Assembly: GCF_000715075.1 (NCBI RefSeq)
Contig: NC_134095.1
Span: 51,326,806 to 51,390,805, forward strand
Source of the DNA: Nicotiana tabacum
Lineage: Eukaryota; Streptophyta; Magnoliopsida; Solanales; Solanaceae
Direction: 5' to 3'
DNA: 64,000 nt
Below are positions 11,518 through 22,296 of the stretch, in pieces. The notes beneath the pieces were generated by a model, which saw nothing but the letters and a program-made list of their open reading frames with translations, was not told where the DNA came from and did no database searches. Position numbers and translations under genes: made by a program. Numbering within the stretch: the stretch's first letter is position 1; the number at the start of each line of letters is the position of its first letter.

Positions 11518-12967
11518 TTTTTTTATTTTTATGCTTTTTTGTGTGTTTTTGTGGAAGTATTTGGAATCTAAATAGTGATAATGTAATTTTAGTTTATATT
11601 AATATAATATCGTTTTGTTAATGTCTTTATCTGCCTTACTTTTGATTTCTTTAAATTCAAGGAAAATCTAAATAGTGACTATGATTTTACTGTTAAAAAT
11701 GTGAAAAAATCAAACAATACCACATATAGTATTGACAACTATATATCCCACTATATTATAATGGAGAGAAGTCTAAAACAATGCAAAATTGGTATCAAGA
11801 ACAAGTTAGTGGAATTAAATAATTTAAATTTTTGTTTCCTGTATATTTTACTCGATATATATATTGGTATCTAGTTTAATTTACTAAAATTAAATAATTT
11901 AATATTTTATTTCCTGTATTGTGACGACCCGGCCAGTCGTCTCATGAGTTACCGCTACATTTCCCTCATTTCAGCTTCTTTACGCTTCGTTATCCGTATT
12001 TTATGGGATCGAGATGATTAGTTCAAGTTCGGAGAGGATTTGGTAAGAAATGAGACACTTAGTCTCTTTTAAGAAAGCTTAAGTTGGAAAAGTCAACCGG
12101 ATGTTGACTTATGTGTTAGAGGGTTCGGATAAGAGTTCCGATGGTTCGGTTAGCTTCGGGAGGTGATTTGTGACTTAGGAGAGTGATCAGAAGTGGTTTT
12201 GGAGGTACGGTGTAGAATTAGGCTTGAATTGGCGAAGTTAGTATTTTGACGAATTCCGGTTGATAGGTGAGATTTTGATCCGAAGGTCGGAATGGAATTT
12301 TGAGAGTTTCTGTAGCTTCGTTATGTCATTTTGGACTTGTCTGCAAAATTTGAGGTCATTCGGACGTGGTTTGGTTGGGTTTTTATCAGAAATGGAATTT
12401 AGAAGTTCTTGAGATTCATAGGCTTGAATTTGATGTGATTTGATGATTTTGGTGTTAGTCGAGGTGTTTTGATGATTGGAACGAGGTTGAATAATGTTTA
12501 GGATGCGTTGGTGCTTTTGGTTGAGGTCCTGGGGGCCTCGGGTGTGTTTCGGGTGAGTTTTGAGCGAGTACGGACACACCGGAACTTAGAAAAATGGAGG
12601 GAGCAGCAGTTTTGGCGTGGACCGCGCTCCTTTTCGCGCTGGGCGCGCTGGCCTAGTGCTGGCCGCGTCAAAGTGGCCGCGGCCGTGGTCGTGAAGACTG
12701 CAGGTTGCTGGTCCTACTTCGGAAGCTCATATCTTTTGATGCACAAGGAACTTTGAGGTGATTTAAAAAAGAAAGTTGTAGCCCTTCATGTCTAGTTTCC
12801 ATAAAGGTAAAGATATCGCAATTTGGACATATGTAGCCAAAGTTATGGGGAAAATACTAAAGCCTGTCCCTACAGAGCAAGACCTGCGCGACAGCGGTTG
12901 TTTTTGCACGGACCCCGCTGGTTTTGCGCGGACCGCGGTCAGCGGTGTCGGAATCCGAGGGGTACTC

Positions 12968-12975
12968 TATAAATA
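12968..12975 (+). promoter_or_regulatory. LTR promoter TATA box, element X
   Basis: TATAAATA within CTCTATAAATACGAGG follows the CpG-rich block. It is conserved at 20404-20411 in the 3' LTR and at 56825-56832 in U. It is the best candidate for the core promoter of the element transcript, leaving a ~1.9-kb R-U5 leader. Confidence 0.7.
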
Positions 12976-13070
12976 CGAGGTTTTGGGTTTTATTTGATAT
13001 TTTGACCTAGAGAGCTCGAATTTTTTCGATTTTTTGAAGGTTTTTCAAGAAATTGGTCGGGGTAAGTGAT

Positions 13071-13077
13071 TCTAACT
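13071..13077 (+). other. Conserved splice-donor-like site in LTR leader
   Basis: GGTAAGT lies about 100 nt downstream of the TATA box. The same spacing is seen in U (GGTAAGT at 56918) and, in unrelated flanking sequence, in Y (minus strand, 25858-25863). It could let a spliced transcript skip the long, structured U5. There is no transcript evidence here. Confidence 0.4.
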
Positions 13078-14884
13078 CAGATTTGGTTAGAGTACATGAA
13101 TCTCTCACTGAATTCATCATTTAATTCATGATTTGAGATGGAATTTGGGAAGAAAATTGTGGAACCTTTCAAAAATATAAAATGATGATTTGAAGGACCA
13201 AATGGTATCGGAATTGGATAATTTTGGTATGGTTAGACTCGTGAGGGTATGAGGATTCTAAAAATGTAAATTTTACCCGATTCCGAGACGTGGGCCCGAG
13301 GCTCGGGTTTTGCTAATTTCGAAATTTTTGATATTTTTCGAATATTTTCGCTTGGGCTTTGTTCCCTTAGAATATTGTGACATATTCGTTCTGATTTGGA
13401 TAGATTCGACGCGCGTGGAGACCAATTCAAGGGGCAAAGGTGTCGTGAGCTAGAGAATTAGCCAGTTCGAGGTGAGTAATGGTTGTAAATGATGTTCTGA
13501 GGGTTTGAAACCCCAGATTTGCACATAGTAGTGCTATATTAAGGCAAGATACGCGCTGGATGATGAGCGTGGGGCCTTCACTACTGGGGATTGTGACTTG
13601 GTCCATCCCGATTGATGATTTTACCGAATATTTGACTGAAATTCATTTTTTACCATCATGATTTGGGTTGATTGCCATATTTGGGCTTTGGGCCAACTAT
13701 TTGGACCCTTCGGGGATTTTTATCACTGTTTCCTTACTGCTTGACTTATTATTTAAACTCAGTCCTGTTGATATCTATTGTTTTACAAACTCAGCCACTT
13801 GTACTCAGATTTGAAACTTAAATGATATTTCTACATCATGTTTTGAGCTGAGAACTACTGTTTTACTAAGGCCCAAGGGGCTTATGATGATTTCTGGACT
13901 GAGTGAGGCCGAGGGCCATATGTGAGGATATGCTGAGTGATATGAGGTCGAGGGCCTGAGATACTATTTATACCATACGATGGCTTGAGTGATGTGGGGA
14001 TATGTTGAGTGATGATGCCACGAGGTGGCTTGATATAGCGCTTGGGCCATAAGGGGGCCCTCTGGAGTCTGCACACCCAGAGTGAGCACGGGTACCCATG
14101 TGATTTGAAATAGTGGTAACAATGACACTGTTTGATGAAAGTTGGTCAGGTAACAATGGTTGACCATTATGCTGAGTGATTGTGAGGTAGCCCGCGGGGC
14201 TGATACTGTACTGAGAGTGAGCCCGAGGGGCTGATACTATGCTGAGCGATTGATACTGTGCCGAGGGGTGGATTTCTACTTGTTAATTACCTGTTAAATT
14301 ACCTGTTTTACTTGTTTTAAAAAGGAATATCATTTGATTTCTTCACTGATTTACTGCTTTAAGTGATTTTACTGCTTGATATGGAATTGCTTTGTGCCTT
14401 TACGCATTTTTATACTTCTAGCCATTATTTGTAATTATTACTCACTGAGTTGGAGTACCCACATTACTCCATGCACTATGTGTGCAAATTCAGGTATAGT
14501 AGAGTTCGCACCTGAGCGCCGATTCCTTCCAGGCTAGGCAGTGATTTGGAGTTACGAGGTAGTTGTTGACGTCCGCAGCCCGTTGTCTCTCTTATGCTCT
14601 ATCATTTATGTTTTCTTCAAACTGTTGTATCGGATTCCGCACTTTGTAGACCTATAGTAGATTCTGTAGTAGCTCATGACTTGTGACACCCCGGTTTTGG
14701 CTGTGTCGGGATGGTTCCTGCTGTTATTATCGTTAAATTTTGCAATTTATGAGCATTATATTATATGTTATCACTGTTTATGATGATTAACTGTTTAAAA
14801 GAGGTGTTCCGTTTTGGTCTGGATGGCTTTGTCTTCACGAGAGGCGCCATCACGACCGGGTTCGGGGATTGGATCGTGACAAGT

Positions 14885-14896
14885 TGGTATCAGAGC
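14885..14896 (+). other. Primer-binding site of element X
   Basis: An exact TGGTATCAGAGC, complementary to the 3' end of plant initiator tRNA-Met, lies three bases after the 5' LTR. Confidence 0.95.
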
Positions 14897-15940
14897 CTAG
14901 GCTACTTAGGTCTCACGAGTCATGAGCAGGTTTAGTAGAATCTCGCGGATCGGTACAGAGACGCTTGTATTTATTCTCAAGAGGCTGTAGAACCTTTAGG
15001 AAAGAACTTCACATTCTTGAACTCTTATCGTGCGTCCTTGATTCAACTTGAAAAGTAACTCTTGAAATTCCTTTCATGTGTTCGTATGCGCTTATGAGCG
15101 CTCAGTATCAGATATGCATCAACGACTTGTGATTCCCCGATCGAGGGGCGAGATGTGATCTCTATGAGTTGATGTTGGGCCGGTCTGGAGGACTTGAGGT
15201 CGGATCTTTGCCTATGGCTTGAGCACCGAGGTGTTGGTGTATGAGCAAGTGTTTTGAACTTATATGTTCGGTATTGCCCCTATTGGTTTGAATGACGGTT
15301 GGATAGCTACGTGATGAGTATGTCAGTACTGCGAGATGTATCTATATGACTCAGAAGTGGCGAGGAAGGTCTGCTGGATGATAGATGAACCATTAAGTGT
15401 TTGATTTCCATTGTAATTGGATGTGTAGCCCCGAGTTATGGGCGCGTGAATAATCTTTTTATGTCTCCTATCTGCAGTGAAGTAAATTTCATGTTACGGT
15501 ATGAGTTTGGACTCAGGAAGATTAAGTGACTGTGTAATGTGTATGGTAGTGGACGATATACAAAATGTTAATGGGAGGCAAAATAGGTGGGTTATCTCAT
15601 GCGGAGTGTTCTAAGGTGGTGTGATCCTTATGTTGTCTATTAGAAGATCTCATTTACAAATGAAGAATATGTGTTGAAATCTAAATTGTGCTGCCTAGAG
15701 AGTGGGCTTAACTGTTGTGTGAGTGAATACAAGAATTGCAGAAGAGTTAAAAATTCCAGATGATTTGTGTTTCCACAAGCTTATGAAGGAGTGAGTTCAA
15801 TCTCACTATGGTATTACAGCAACAATAGAGTATGTGCGTTATGATTTATTGAGTGCATTTTGTTATATGGCTTTGATCAAAGTTGGGGAGTTTGCTATTA
15901 ATTAAGTTGATTGCACGGTTAAGAGCTATATTATTCCAGT
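14897..15940 (+). other. Element X leader, T/U-type, in place of gag
   Basis: This ~1-kb stretch has no supportable ORF. From about 15040 it tracks the leaders of U (58990-59905) and T (minus strand, about 5400-6290), including the landmark GATTCCCCGATCGAGGGGCG. The match to U ends at ATTCCAGT (about 15940), where X switches into protease sequence matching Y. Full-length relatives (Y, Z) encode gag here. Confidence 0.8.
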
Positions 15941-18900
15941 CTGCCACAGAGATGCCTCGGTATTATTTGATCCCGGTTCCACCTATTCTTGTGTGTCCTC
16001 ATATTTTTCTCATTATTTGGGTACACCCCGAGAGTTTCTTTCTTTACCTATTCATGTATCTACCCCAGTGGGAGATACTGTTATTGTGGACCGTGTGTAC
16101 CGGTCATGTGTTGTGATTATTGGGGGTCTGGAGACCTGAGTGGATCTATTGCTATTGAGCATGGTGGATTTTTATGTCATTTTAGGGATGGGTTGGCTTT
16201 CTCCGTGTCATGCTATTCTAGACTGTCATGCTAAGACAGTCACTTTGGCTATGCCGGGTGTACCGCAGATCGAGTGGTGTGGTGTGACTGATTATATCCC
16301 TAGTAGAGTGATCTCTTTCTTGAAGGTCCAGCGTATGGTTGGGAAGGGTTTCCTTTCTTATATAGCATTTGTGAGGGATGTTGGATCTGAGACTCCTAGT
16401 ATTGATTATGTCCCAGTTGTGAGGGATTTTCCCGATGTTTTTCCTGCAGACCTGCCGGGCATGCCACTGGATAGGGATATTGATTTTGGTATTGACCTGG
16501 TGCCGGGCATTCAGCCCATTTTTATTTCGCCATATCGTATGGCACCAGCAAAGTTGAAGGAATTGAAAGAATAACTTCAGGAACTCCTAGATAAGGGGTT
16601 CATTCGACCTAGTGTGACCCCTAGGGGTGCACCGGTTTTGTTTGTGAAGAAGAAGGATGGCACGATGAGAATATGCATTGATTATAGGCAATTGAACAAA
16701 GTAAGAATCAAGAACAAGTATCCTTTGCCTCACATTGATGATTTATTTGATCAACTTCAGGGAGCGAGGATGTTCTCCAAGATTGATCTCCGTTCGGGTT
16801 ATCACCAGTTGAAGATCAGGGATTCAGATATTCTTAAGACTGCTTTCAGGACCAGATATGGTCATTATGAGTTTCTTGTTATGTCCTTCGGGTTAACCAA
16901 TGCCCCAACAGCATTCATGCACTTGATGAACAGTGTATTTCGGCCTTATCTGGATTCGTTCGTTATTGTATTCATTGATGATATTCTGGTGTACTCGCGT
17001 AGTCAGGAGGAGCACGTGCAACATTTGAGAGTTGTGTTGCAGAGACTGAGGGAGGAGAAGCTTTATGCAAAATTCTCCAAGTGTGAGTTTTGGCTCAGTT
17101 CAGTGGCTTTCTTGGAGAACGTGGTGTCCAGCGAGGGTATACAGGTTGATCCGAAGAAGATAGAGGCAGTTTAGAGTTGGCCCAGACCGTCCTCAGCCAT
17201 AGAGATTCGTAGCTTTCTTAGGTTAGCAGGCCATTATCGCCGGTTTGTTCAGGGATTTTCATCCATTGCATCTCCCTTGACCAAGTTGACTCAGAAGGGT
17301 TCTCCATTCGTATGGTCGGACGAGTGTGAGGAGAGCTTTGAGAAGCTCAAGACAGCCTTGACCACAGCTCCAGTGTTGGTTTTGCCATCAGCTTTAGGTT
17401 CATATACTGTGTATTGTGATGCTTCAAGAGTTAGGATTGGTTGTGTGTTGATGTAGGAGGGTAGAGTTATTGCTTATGCTTCTCGGCAGTTGAAGCCCCA
17501 TGAGAAGAACTACCCCGTTCATGATTTGGAGTTGGCTGCCATAGTTCACGCATTGAAGATTTGGAGGCATTACTTGTATAGCGTAACTTGTGAGGTGTTC
17601 ACTGATCATCGCAGTCTTCAGCATTTGTTCAAGCAAAAGGATCTTAATTTGAGGCAGCGGAGATGGTTGGAGTTGCTTAAGGATTATGATATCACTATAT
17701 TGTACCATCCGGGAAAGGCCAATGTGGTGGACGATGCTTTGAGCAGAAAGGCAGTGAGTATGGGGAGTTTGGCATATATTCCAGTTGGGGAGAGACCTCT
17801 TGTTGTTGATGTTCAGGCCCTGGCAAATCGGTTCGTGAGGTTGGATATTTCGGAGCCTAGTCGGGTGTTGGCTTGTGTGGTTTCTCGGTCTTCTTTATAT
17901 GATCGCATCAGAGAGCGCCAGTATGATGATCCGCAATTGTTTGTCCTTAGGGATAGAGTTCAGCATGATGATGCCATATATGTGACCGTCGGTGATGATG
18001 GTGTGTTAAGGATGTAGGGCCGGATCTGTCTGCCCAATGTGGATGGTCTTAGAGAGCTGATTCTGGAGGAGGCCCATGGCTCGCGGTATTCCATTCATCC
18101 GGGTGCCGCGAAGATGTATCATGATTCGAGACAGAACTATTGGTGGAGAAGAATGAAGAAAGATATTGTGGGATTTGTAGCTCGGTGTATCAACTGTCAG
18201 CAGGTGAAGTATGAGCCTCAGAGACCGTGTGGCTTGTTTCAGCAGATAGTTATTCCTGAGTGGAAGTGGGAGAGAATCACTATGGACTTTGTGGTTGGAC
18301 TTCCTCGGACTTTGAAGAAGTTTGATGCTATTTGGGTGATTGTGGATCGGCTGACCAAGTCTGCGCACTTCATTCTTGTGTGTACTACCTATTCTTCAGA
18401 GCGGTTGGCAGGGATTTATATTCGGGAGATTGTTCGGTTGCATGGCGTTCCTATCTCTATCATCTCAGATAGAGGTACTTAGTTTACTTCGCAGTTTTGG
18501 AGAGCCGTGCAGTGAGATTTGGGTACTCAGGTAGAGTTGAGCACAACGTTTCACCCTTAGACGAACGGACAGTCTGAGCGTACTATTCAAATATTGGAGG
18601 ACATGTTGCGTGCTTGTGTTATTGACTTTGGAGGTTCATGGGATAAGTTTCTACCACTTGCAGAGTTTGCTTACAACAACAACTACCAGTCGAGTATTCA
18701 GATGGCTCCATATGAGGCTTTGTACGGGAGGCGGTGTAGATCTCTGGTTGGTTGGTTCGAGCCCGGCGAGGCTAGACTATTGGGGACATATTTGGTCCAG
18801 GATGCCTTAGAGAAGGTGAAGGTGATTCAGGAGAGGCTTCGTACAGCATAGTCACGTCAGAAGAGTTATGCGGACCGGATGGTTCGAGATGTGTCCTACA

Positions 18901-19341
18901 TGATCGGTGAAAAGGTCCAACTAAAGGTTTCACCTATGAAGGGTGTTATGAGATTTGGAAAGAAAGGCAAGTTGAGGCCTCGGTTCATTGGGCCTTTTGA
19001 GGTGCTTCGGAGGATTGGGGAGGTGGCTTATGAGCTTGCTTTACCACCCAGCCTATCGAGTGTGCATCCGGTATTTCATGTTTCTATGCTCCAGAAGTAT
19101 ATTGGGGATCCGTCTCATGTTTTGGACTTCAGCACGGTTCACTTGGATGACGATTTGACCTTTGATGTGGAGCCAGTAGCTATTTTGGGTCGCCAGGTTC
19201 GAAAGTTAAGGTCAAAGGATATAGCTTCAGTGAAGGTGCAGTGGAGAGGTCAGCCCGTGGAGGAGGCTACCTGGGAGACCGAGCGGGAGATACGGAACAT
19301 ATACCCTCATCTGTTTGAGGCTTCAGGTATGTTTCTTGACT

Positions 19342-19357
19342 CGTTCGAGGACGAACG
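19342..19357 (+). repeat. PPT-proximal inverted repeat, element X
   Basis: CGTTCGAGGACGAACG is a 6-bp perfect stem with an AGGA loop, ending 10 bp before the polypurine tract. In X it also encodes the FEDE residues near the end of pol. The same repeat is present in every element of the window, including non-coding U. Confidence 0.8.
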
Positions 19358-19367
19358 TTTATTTAAT

Positions 19368-19377
19368 TTGGGGAGGA
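19368..19377 (+). other. Polypurine tract of element X
   Basis: TTGGGGAGGA directly abuts the 3' LTR, as expected for the plus-strand primer. Confidence 0.9.
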
Positions 19378-22291
19378 TGTGATGACCCGGCCAGTCGTCT
19401 CATGAGTTACCGCTCCATTTCCCCCATTTCAGCTTCTTTACGCTTCGTTATCCGTGTTTTATGGGATCGAGATGATTAGTTCGAGTTCGGAGAGGATTTG
19501 GTAAGAAATGAGACACTTAGTCTCTTTTAAGAAGGCTTAAGTTGGAAAAGTCAACCGGATGTTGACTTATGTGTTAGAGGGTTCGGATGTGAGTTCTGAT
19601 GGTTCGGTTAGCTTCGAAAGGTGATTTGTGACTTAGGAGAGTGATCGGAAATGGTTTTGGAGGTACGGTGTAGAATTGGCTTGAATTGGCGAAGTTAGTA
19701 TTTTGGTGAATTACAATTGATAGGTGAGATTTTGATCCGAGGGTCGGAATGGAATTCCGAGAGTTTCTGTAGCTTCATTATGTCATTTTGGACTTGTCTG
19801 CAAAATTTGAGGTCATTCGGACGTGGTTTGGTTGGGTTTTTTATCAAAAATGGAATTTGGAAGTTCTTGAGATTCATAGGCTTGAATTCGATGTGATTTG
19901 ATGATTTTGGTGTTAGTCGAGGTGTTTTGATGATTGGAACGAGGTTGAATAATGTTTAGGATGCGTTGGTGCTTTTGGTTGAGGTCCCGGGGACCTCAGG
20001 TGTTTTTCGGGTGAGTTTTGAGCGAGTACGGACACCCCGGAACTTAGAAAAATGGAGGGAGCAGCAGTTTTGGCGCGGACCGCGCTCCTTTTCGCGTTGG
20101 GTGTGCTGGCCTAGTGCTGGCCGCGTCAAAGTGGCCGCGGCCGCGGTCGTGAAGACTGCAGGTTGCTGGTCCTACTTCGGAAGCTCATATCTTTTGATCC
20201 ACAAGGAATTTTGAGGTGATTCAAAAACGAAAGTTGAAGCCCTTTGTGTCTAGTTTCCAAAAAAGTAAAGATATCGCAATTTGGACATCTGTAGAGAAAG
20301 TTATTGGGAATATGCTAAAGCCTATCCCTGCAGAGCAAGACCTGCGGCCGCAGTTGTTTTTGCGCGGACCGCAGTCAGCGGTGTCGGAATCCGAGGGGTA
20401 CTCTATAAATACGAGGTTTTGTGTTTTATTTGATATTTTGACCTAGAGAGCTCGGATTTTTGCGATTTTTCGAAGGTTTTTCAAGAAATTGGTCGGGGTA
20501 AGTGATTCTAACTCAGATTTGGTTAGAGTACATGAATCTATCACTGAATTCATCATTTAATTCGTGATTTGAGATAGAATTTGGGAAGAAAATTGTGGAA
20601 CCTTTCAAAAATGTAAAATGATGATTTGAAGGACCAAATGGTATCGGAAATGGATAATTTTGGTATGGTTAGACTCATGAGGGTATGAGGATTCTGAAAA
20701 TGTAAATTTTACCCTATTCTGAGACGTGGGCCCGAGGCTCGGGTTTTGCTAATTTCGAGATTTTTGATATTTTTCGAATGTTTTCGCTTGGGCTTTGTCA
20801 TATTGTGACGTATTTGTTCTGATTTGGATAGATTCGACGCGCGTGGAGGCCAATTCAAGGGGCAAAGGCATCGTTAGCTAAAGAATTAGCCAGTTCAAGG
20901 TGAGTAATAGTTGTAAATGATGTTCTGAGGGCTTGAAACCCTGGAATTGCCAATCGTAGTGCTATATTGAGGCAAGATACGCGCTGGATGATGAGCGTGG
21001 GGTCTTCACTACTGGAGATTGTGACTTGGTCCATCCCTATTGATGATTTTACTGAATATTTGACTGAAATTCATTTGTTACCATCATGATTTGGGCTGAT
21101 TGCCATATTTGGGCTTCGTGCCAACTATTTGGACCCTTCGGGGATTTTTATCACTGTTTCCTTACTACTTGACTTATTATTTGAACTCAGTCCTGTTGAT
21201 ATCTACTGTTTTACAAACTCAGCCACTTTTACTCAGATTTGAAACTTAAATGATATTTCTACATCATGTTTTGGGCTTAGATCTACTGTTTTACTAATGC
21301 CCAAGGGGCTTATGATGATTTCTGGACTGAGTGAGGCCGAGGGCCATATGTGAGGATATGCTGAGTGATATGAGGCCGAGGGCCTGAGATACTATTTATG
21401 CCATGCGGTGGCTTGAGTGATGTGAGGATATGTTGAGTGATGATGCCACGAGGTGGCTTGATATAGTGCTTGGGTCTTAAGGGGCCCCTCCGGAGTCTGC
21501 ACACCCACAATTAGCGCGGGTACCCATGTGATTTGAAAAAGTGGTAACAATGACACTGTTTGATGAAAGTTGGTCAGGTAACAATGGCTGACCATTATGA
21601 TGAGTGATTGTGAGGTAGCTTGCGGGGCTGATACTGTACTGAGAGTGAGCCCTAGGGGCTGATACTATGCCGAGGGGCAAATTTCTACTTGTTAATTACC
21701 TGTTATATTACCTGATTTACTTGTTTTAAAAAGGAATATCATTTGATTTCTTCACTGATTTACTGCTTTAAGTGATTTTACTGCTTGATATGGAATTGCT
21801 TTGTGCCTTTACGTGTTTTCATACTTTCAGCCATTATTTGTAATTATTACTCACTGAGTTGGAGTACTCACATTACTCCCTGCACCATGTGTGCAGATTC
21901 AGGTATAGCAGAGTTCGCACCTGAGCGCTGATTCCTTCCAGGCTAGGCAGTGATTTGGAGTTACGAGGTAGTTGTTGACATCCGCAGCCCCTTGTCTCTC
22001 TTATCCTCTATCATTTATGTTTTCATCAAACTGTTGTATCAGATTCCGTACTTTGTAGACCTATAGTAGATTCTGTAGTAGCTCATGACTTGTGACACCC
22101 CGGTTTGGGCTGTGTCGGGATGGTTCCTGCTGTTATTATCGTTAAATTTCGCAATTTATGAGCATTATATTATATGTTATCACTGTTTATGATGATTAAC
22201 TATTTAAAAGAGGTGTTCCGTTTTGGTCTGGCTGGCCTTGTCTTCACGAGAGGCGCCATCACGACTGGGGTTCGGGGATTGGGTCGTGACA
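19378..22291 (+). mobile_element. Element X, 3' LTR
   Basis: It is collinear with the 5' LTR, runs from TGTGATGACCC to GTCGTGACA and is followed by the TGTAT duplication. It differs by small deletions: one promoter repeat copy (near 20350), about 10 bp near 20798, and about 24 bp near 21670. TATA box at 20404-20411. Hairpins AGGCC-GAG-GGCCT at 21373-21385 and GCCAC-GAG-GTGGC at 21445-21457. Confidence 0.95.
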
Positions 22292-22296
22292 TGTAT

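Larger units (their letters stand above)
9337..11919. repeat. AT-rich tandem array, 243-bp unit with palindromes (left part)
   Basis: The landmark GGTATCTAG recurs at 9431, 9674, 9917 and 10160, exactly 243 bp apart, and again at 10596 and 10840. Each unit carries three near-palindromes of the form CCAGTAT..ATACTGG, for example CCAGTATTTAATACTGG near 10251, plus a GAGGTATATA tail. After 11130 the array gives way to the small gene-like ORF, then degraded units return at about 11740-11919. The array continues after element X at 22297-23228. I cannot assign it to a known satellite or transposon family. The palindromes would suit a set of protein-binding sites or subterminal repeats. Confidence 0.85.
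11920..14881 (+). mobile_element. Element X, 5' LTR
   Basis: It starts at TGTGACGACCC after the TGTAT duplication and ends GATCGTGACA before the primer-binding site. In order it holds a CpG-rich block with CGGACCGCG/GGCCGCGG units (about 12604-12955), a TATA box (12968-12975), a GGTAAGT donor-like site (13071-13077), and GAG-loop hairpins (about 13870-14290, exact AGCCC-GAG-GGGCT at 14220-14232). An 8-bp inverted-repeat hairpin (TCACGACC...) lies at the very end. Compared with its partner LTR it has an extra ~20-bp promoter-proximal repeat near 12912-12935 and an extra ~24 bp near 14240. Confidence 0.95.
15942..19382 (+). pseudogene. Element X pol polyprotein (PR-RT-RNaseH-INT-chromodomain), nonsense-broken
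   Basis: One frame runs for 3.44 kb. Order: aspartic protease with DPGS (15969-15980); reverse transcriptase with [13 protein letters not shown] and FIDD (16971-16982); RNase H with YCDASR and the DHRSL block; integrase with an HHCC zinc region (HGSRYSIHPG...CINCQQVK) and the D-D-E residues in MDFV, ISDRGT and SERTIQ; then a chromodomain-like tail with [14 protein letters not shown]. Nine in-frame stops interrupt it, at 16137, 16572, 17172, 17454, 18015, 18480, 18513, 18558 and 18849. Each replaces a CAG, CAA or CGA codon of its relatives, and I found no frameshift. The final stop (19380-19382) lies inside the 3' LTR. The domain order and chromodomain are typical of plant Tekay/Del chromoviruses. 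It is inactive as it stands. Confidence 0.93.
11920..22291 (+). mobile_element. Element X: complete Ty3/gypsy chromovirus (Tekay/Del-like), gag-less
   Basis: The 10,372-bp element has two LTRs (2962 and 2914 bp) and ends TGTGACGACC...GTCGTGACA. It is flanked by the 5-bp target duplication TGTAT (11915-11919 and 22292-22296). Primer-binding site and polypurine tract are in place. The interior (4496 bp) holds a ~1-kb leader, then protease, RT, RNase H, integrase and a chromodomain-like tail in one frame. No gag is present. It interrupts the AT-rich array, whose units resume on the right. The close similarity of the two LTRs suggests a comparatively young insertion, though the pol stops show it has aged. 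Confidence 0.95.

Noticed and set aside
12508..12756. 82-codon frame in the X LTR, repeated at 19966-20214
   Set aside because: It is duplicated only because the two LTRs are copies. It lies upstream of the LTR TATA box, and no homology was recognised.
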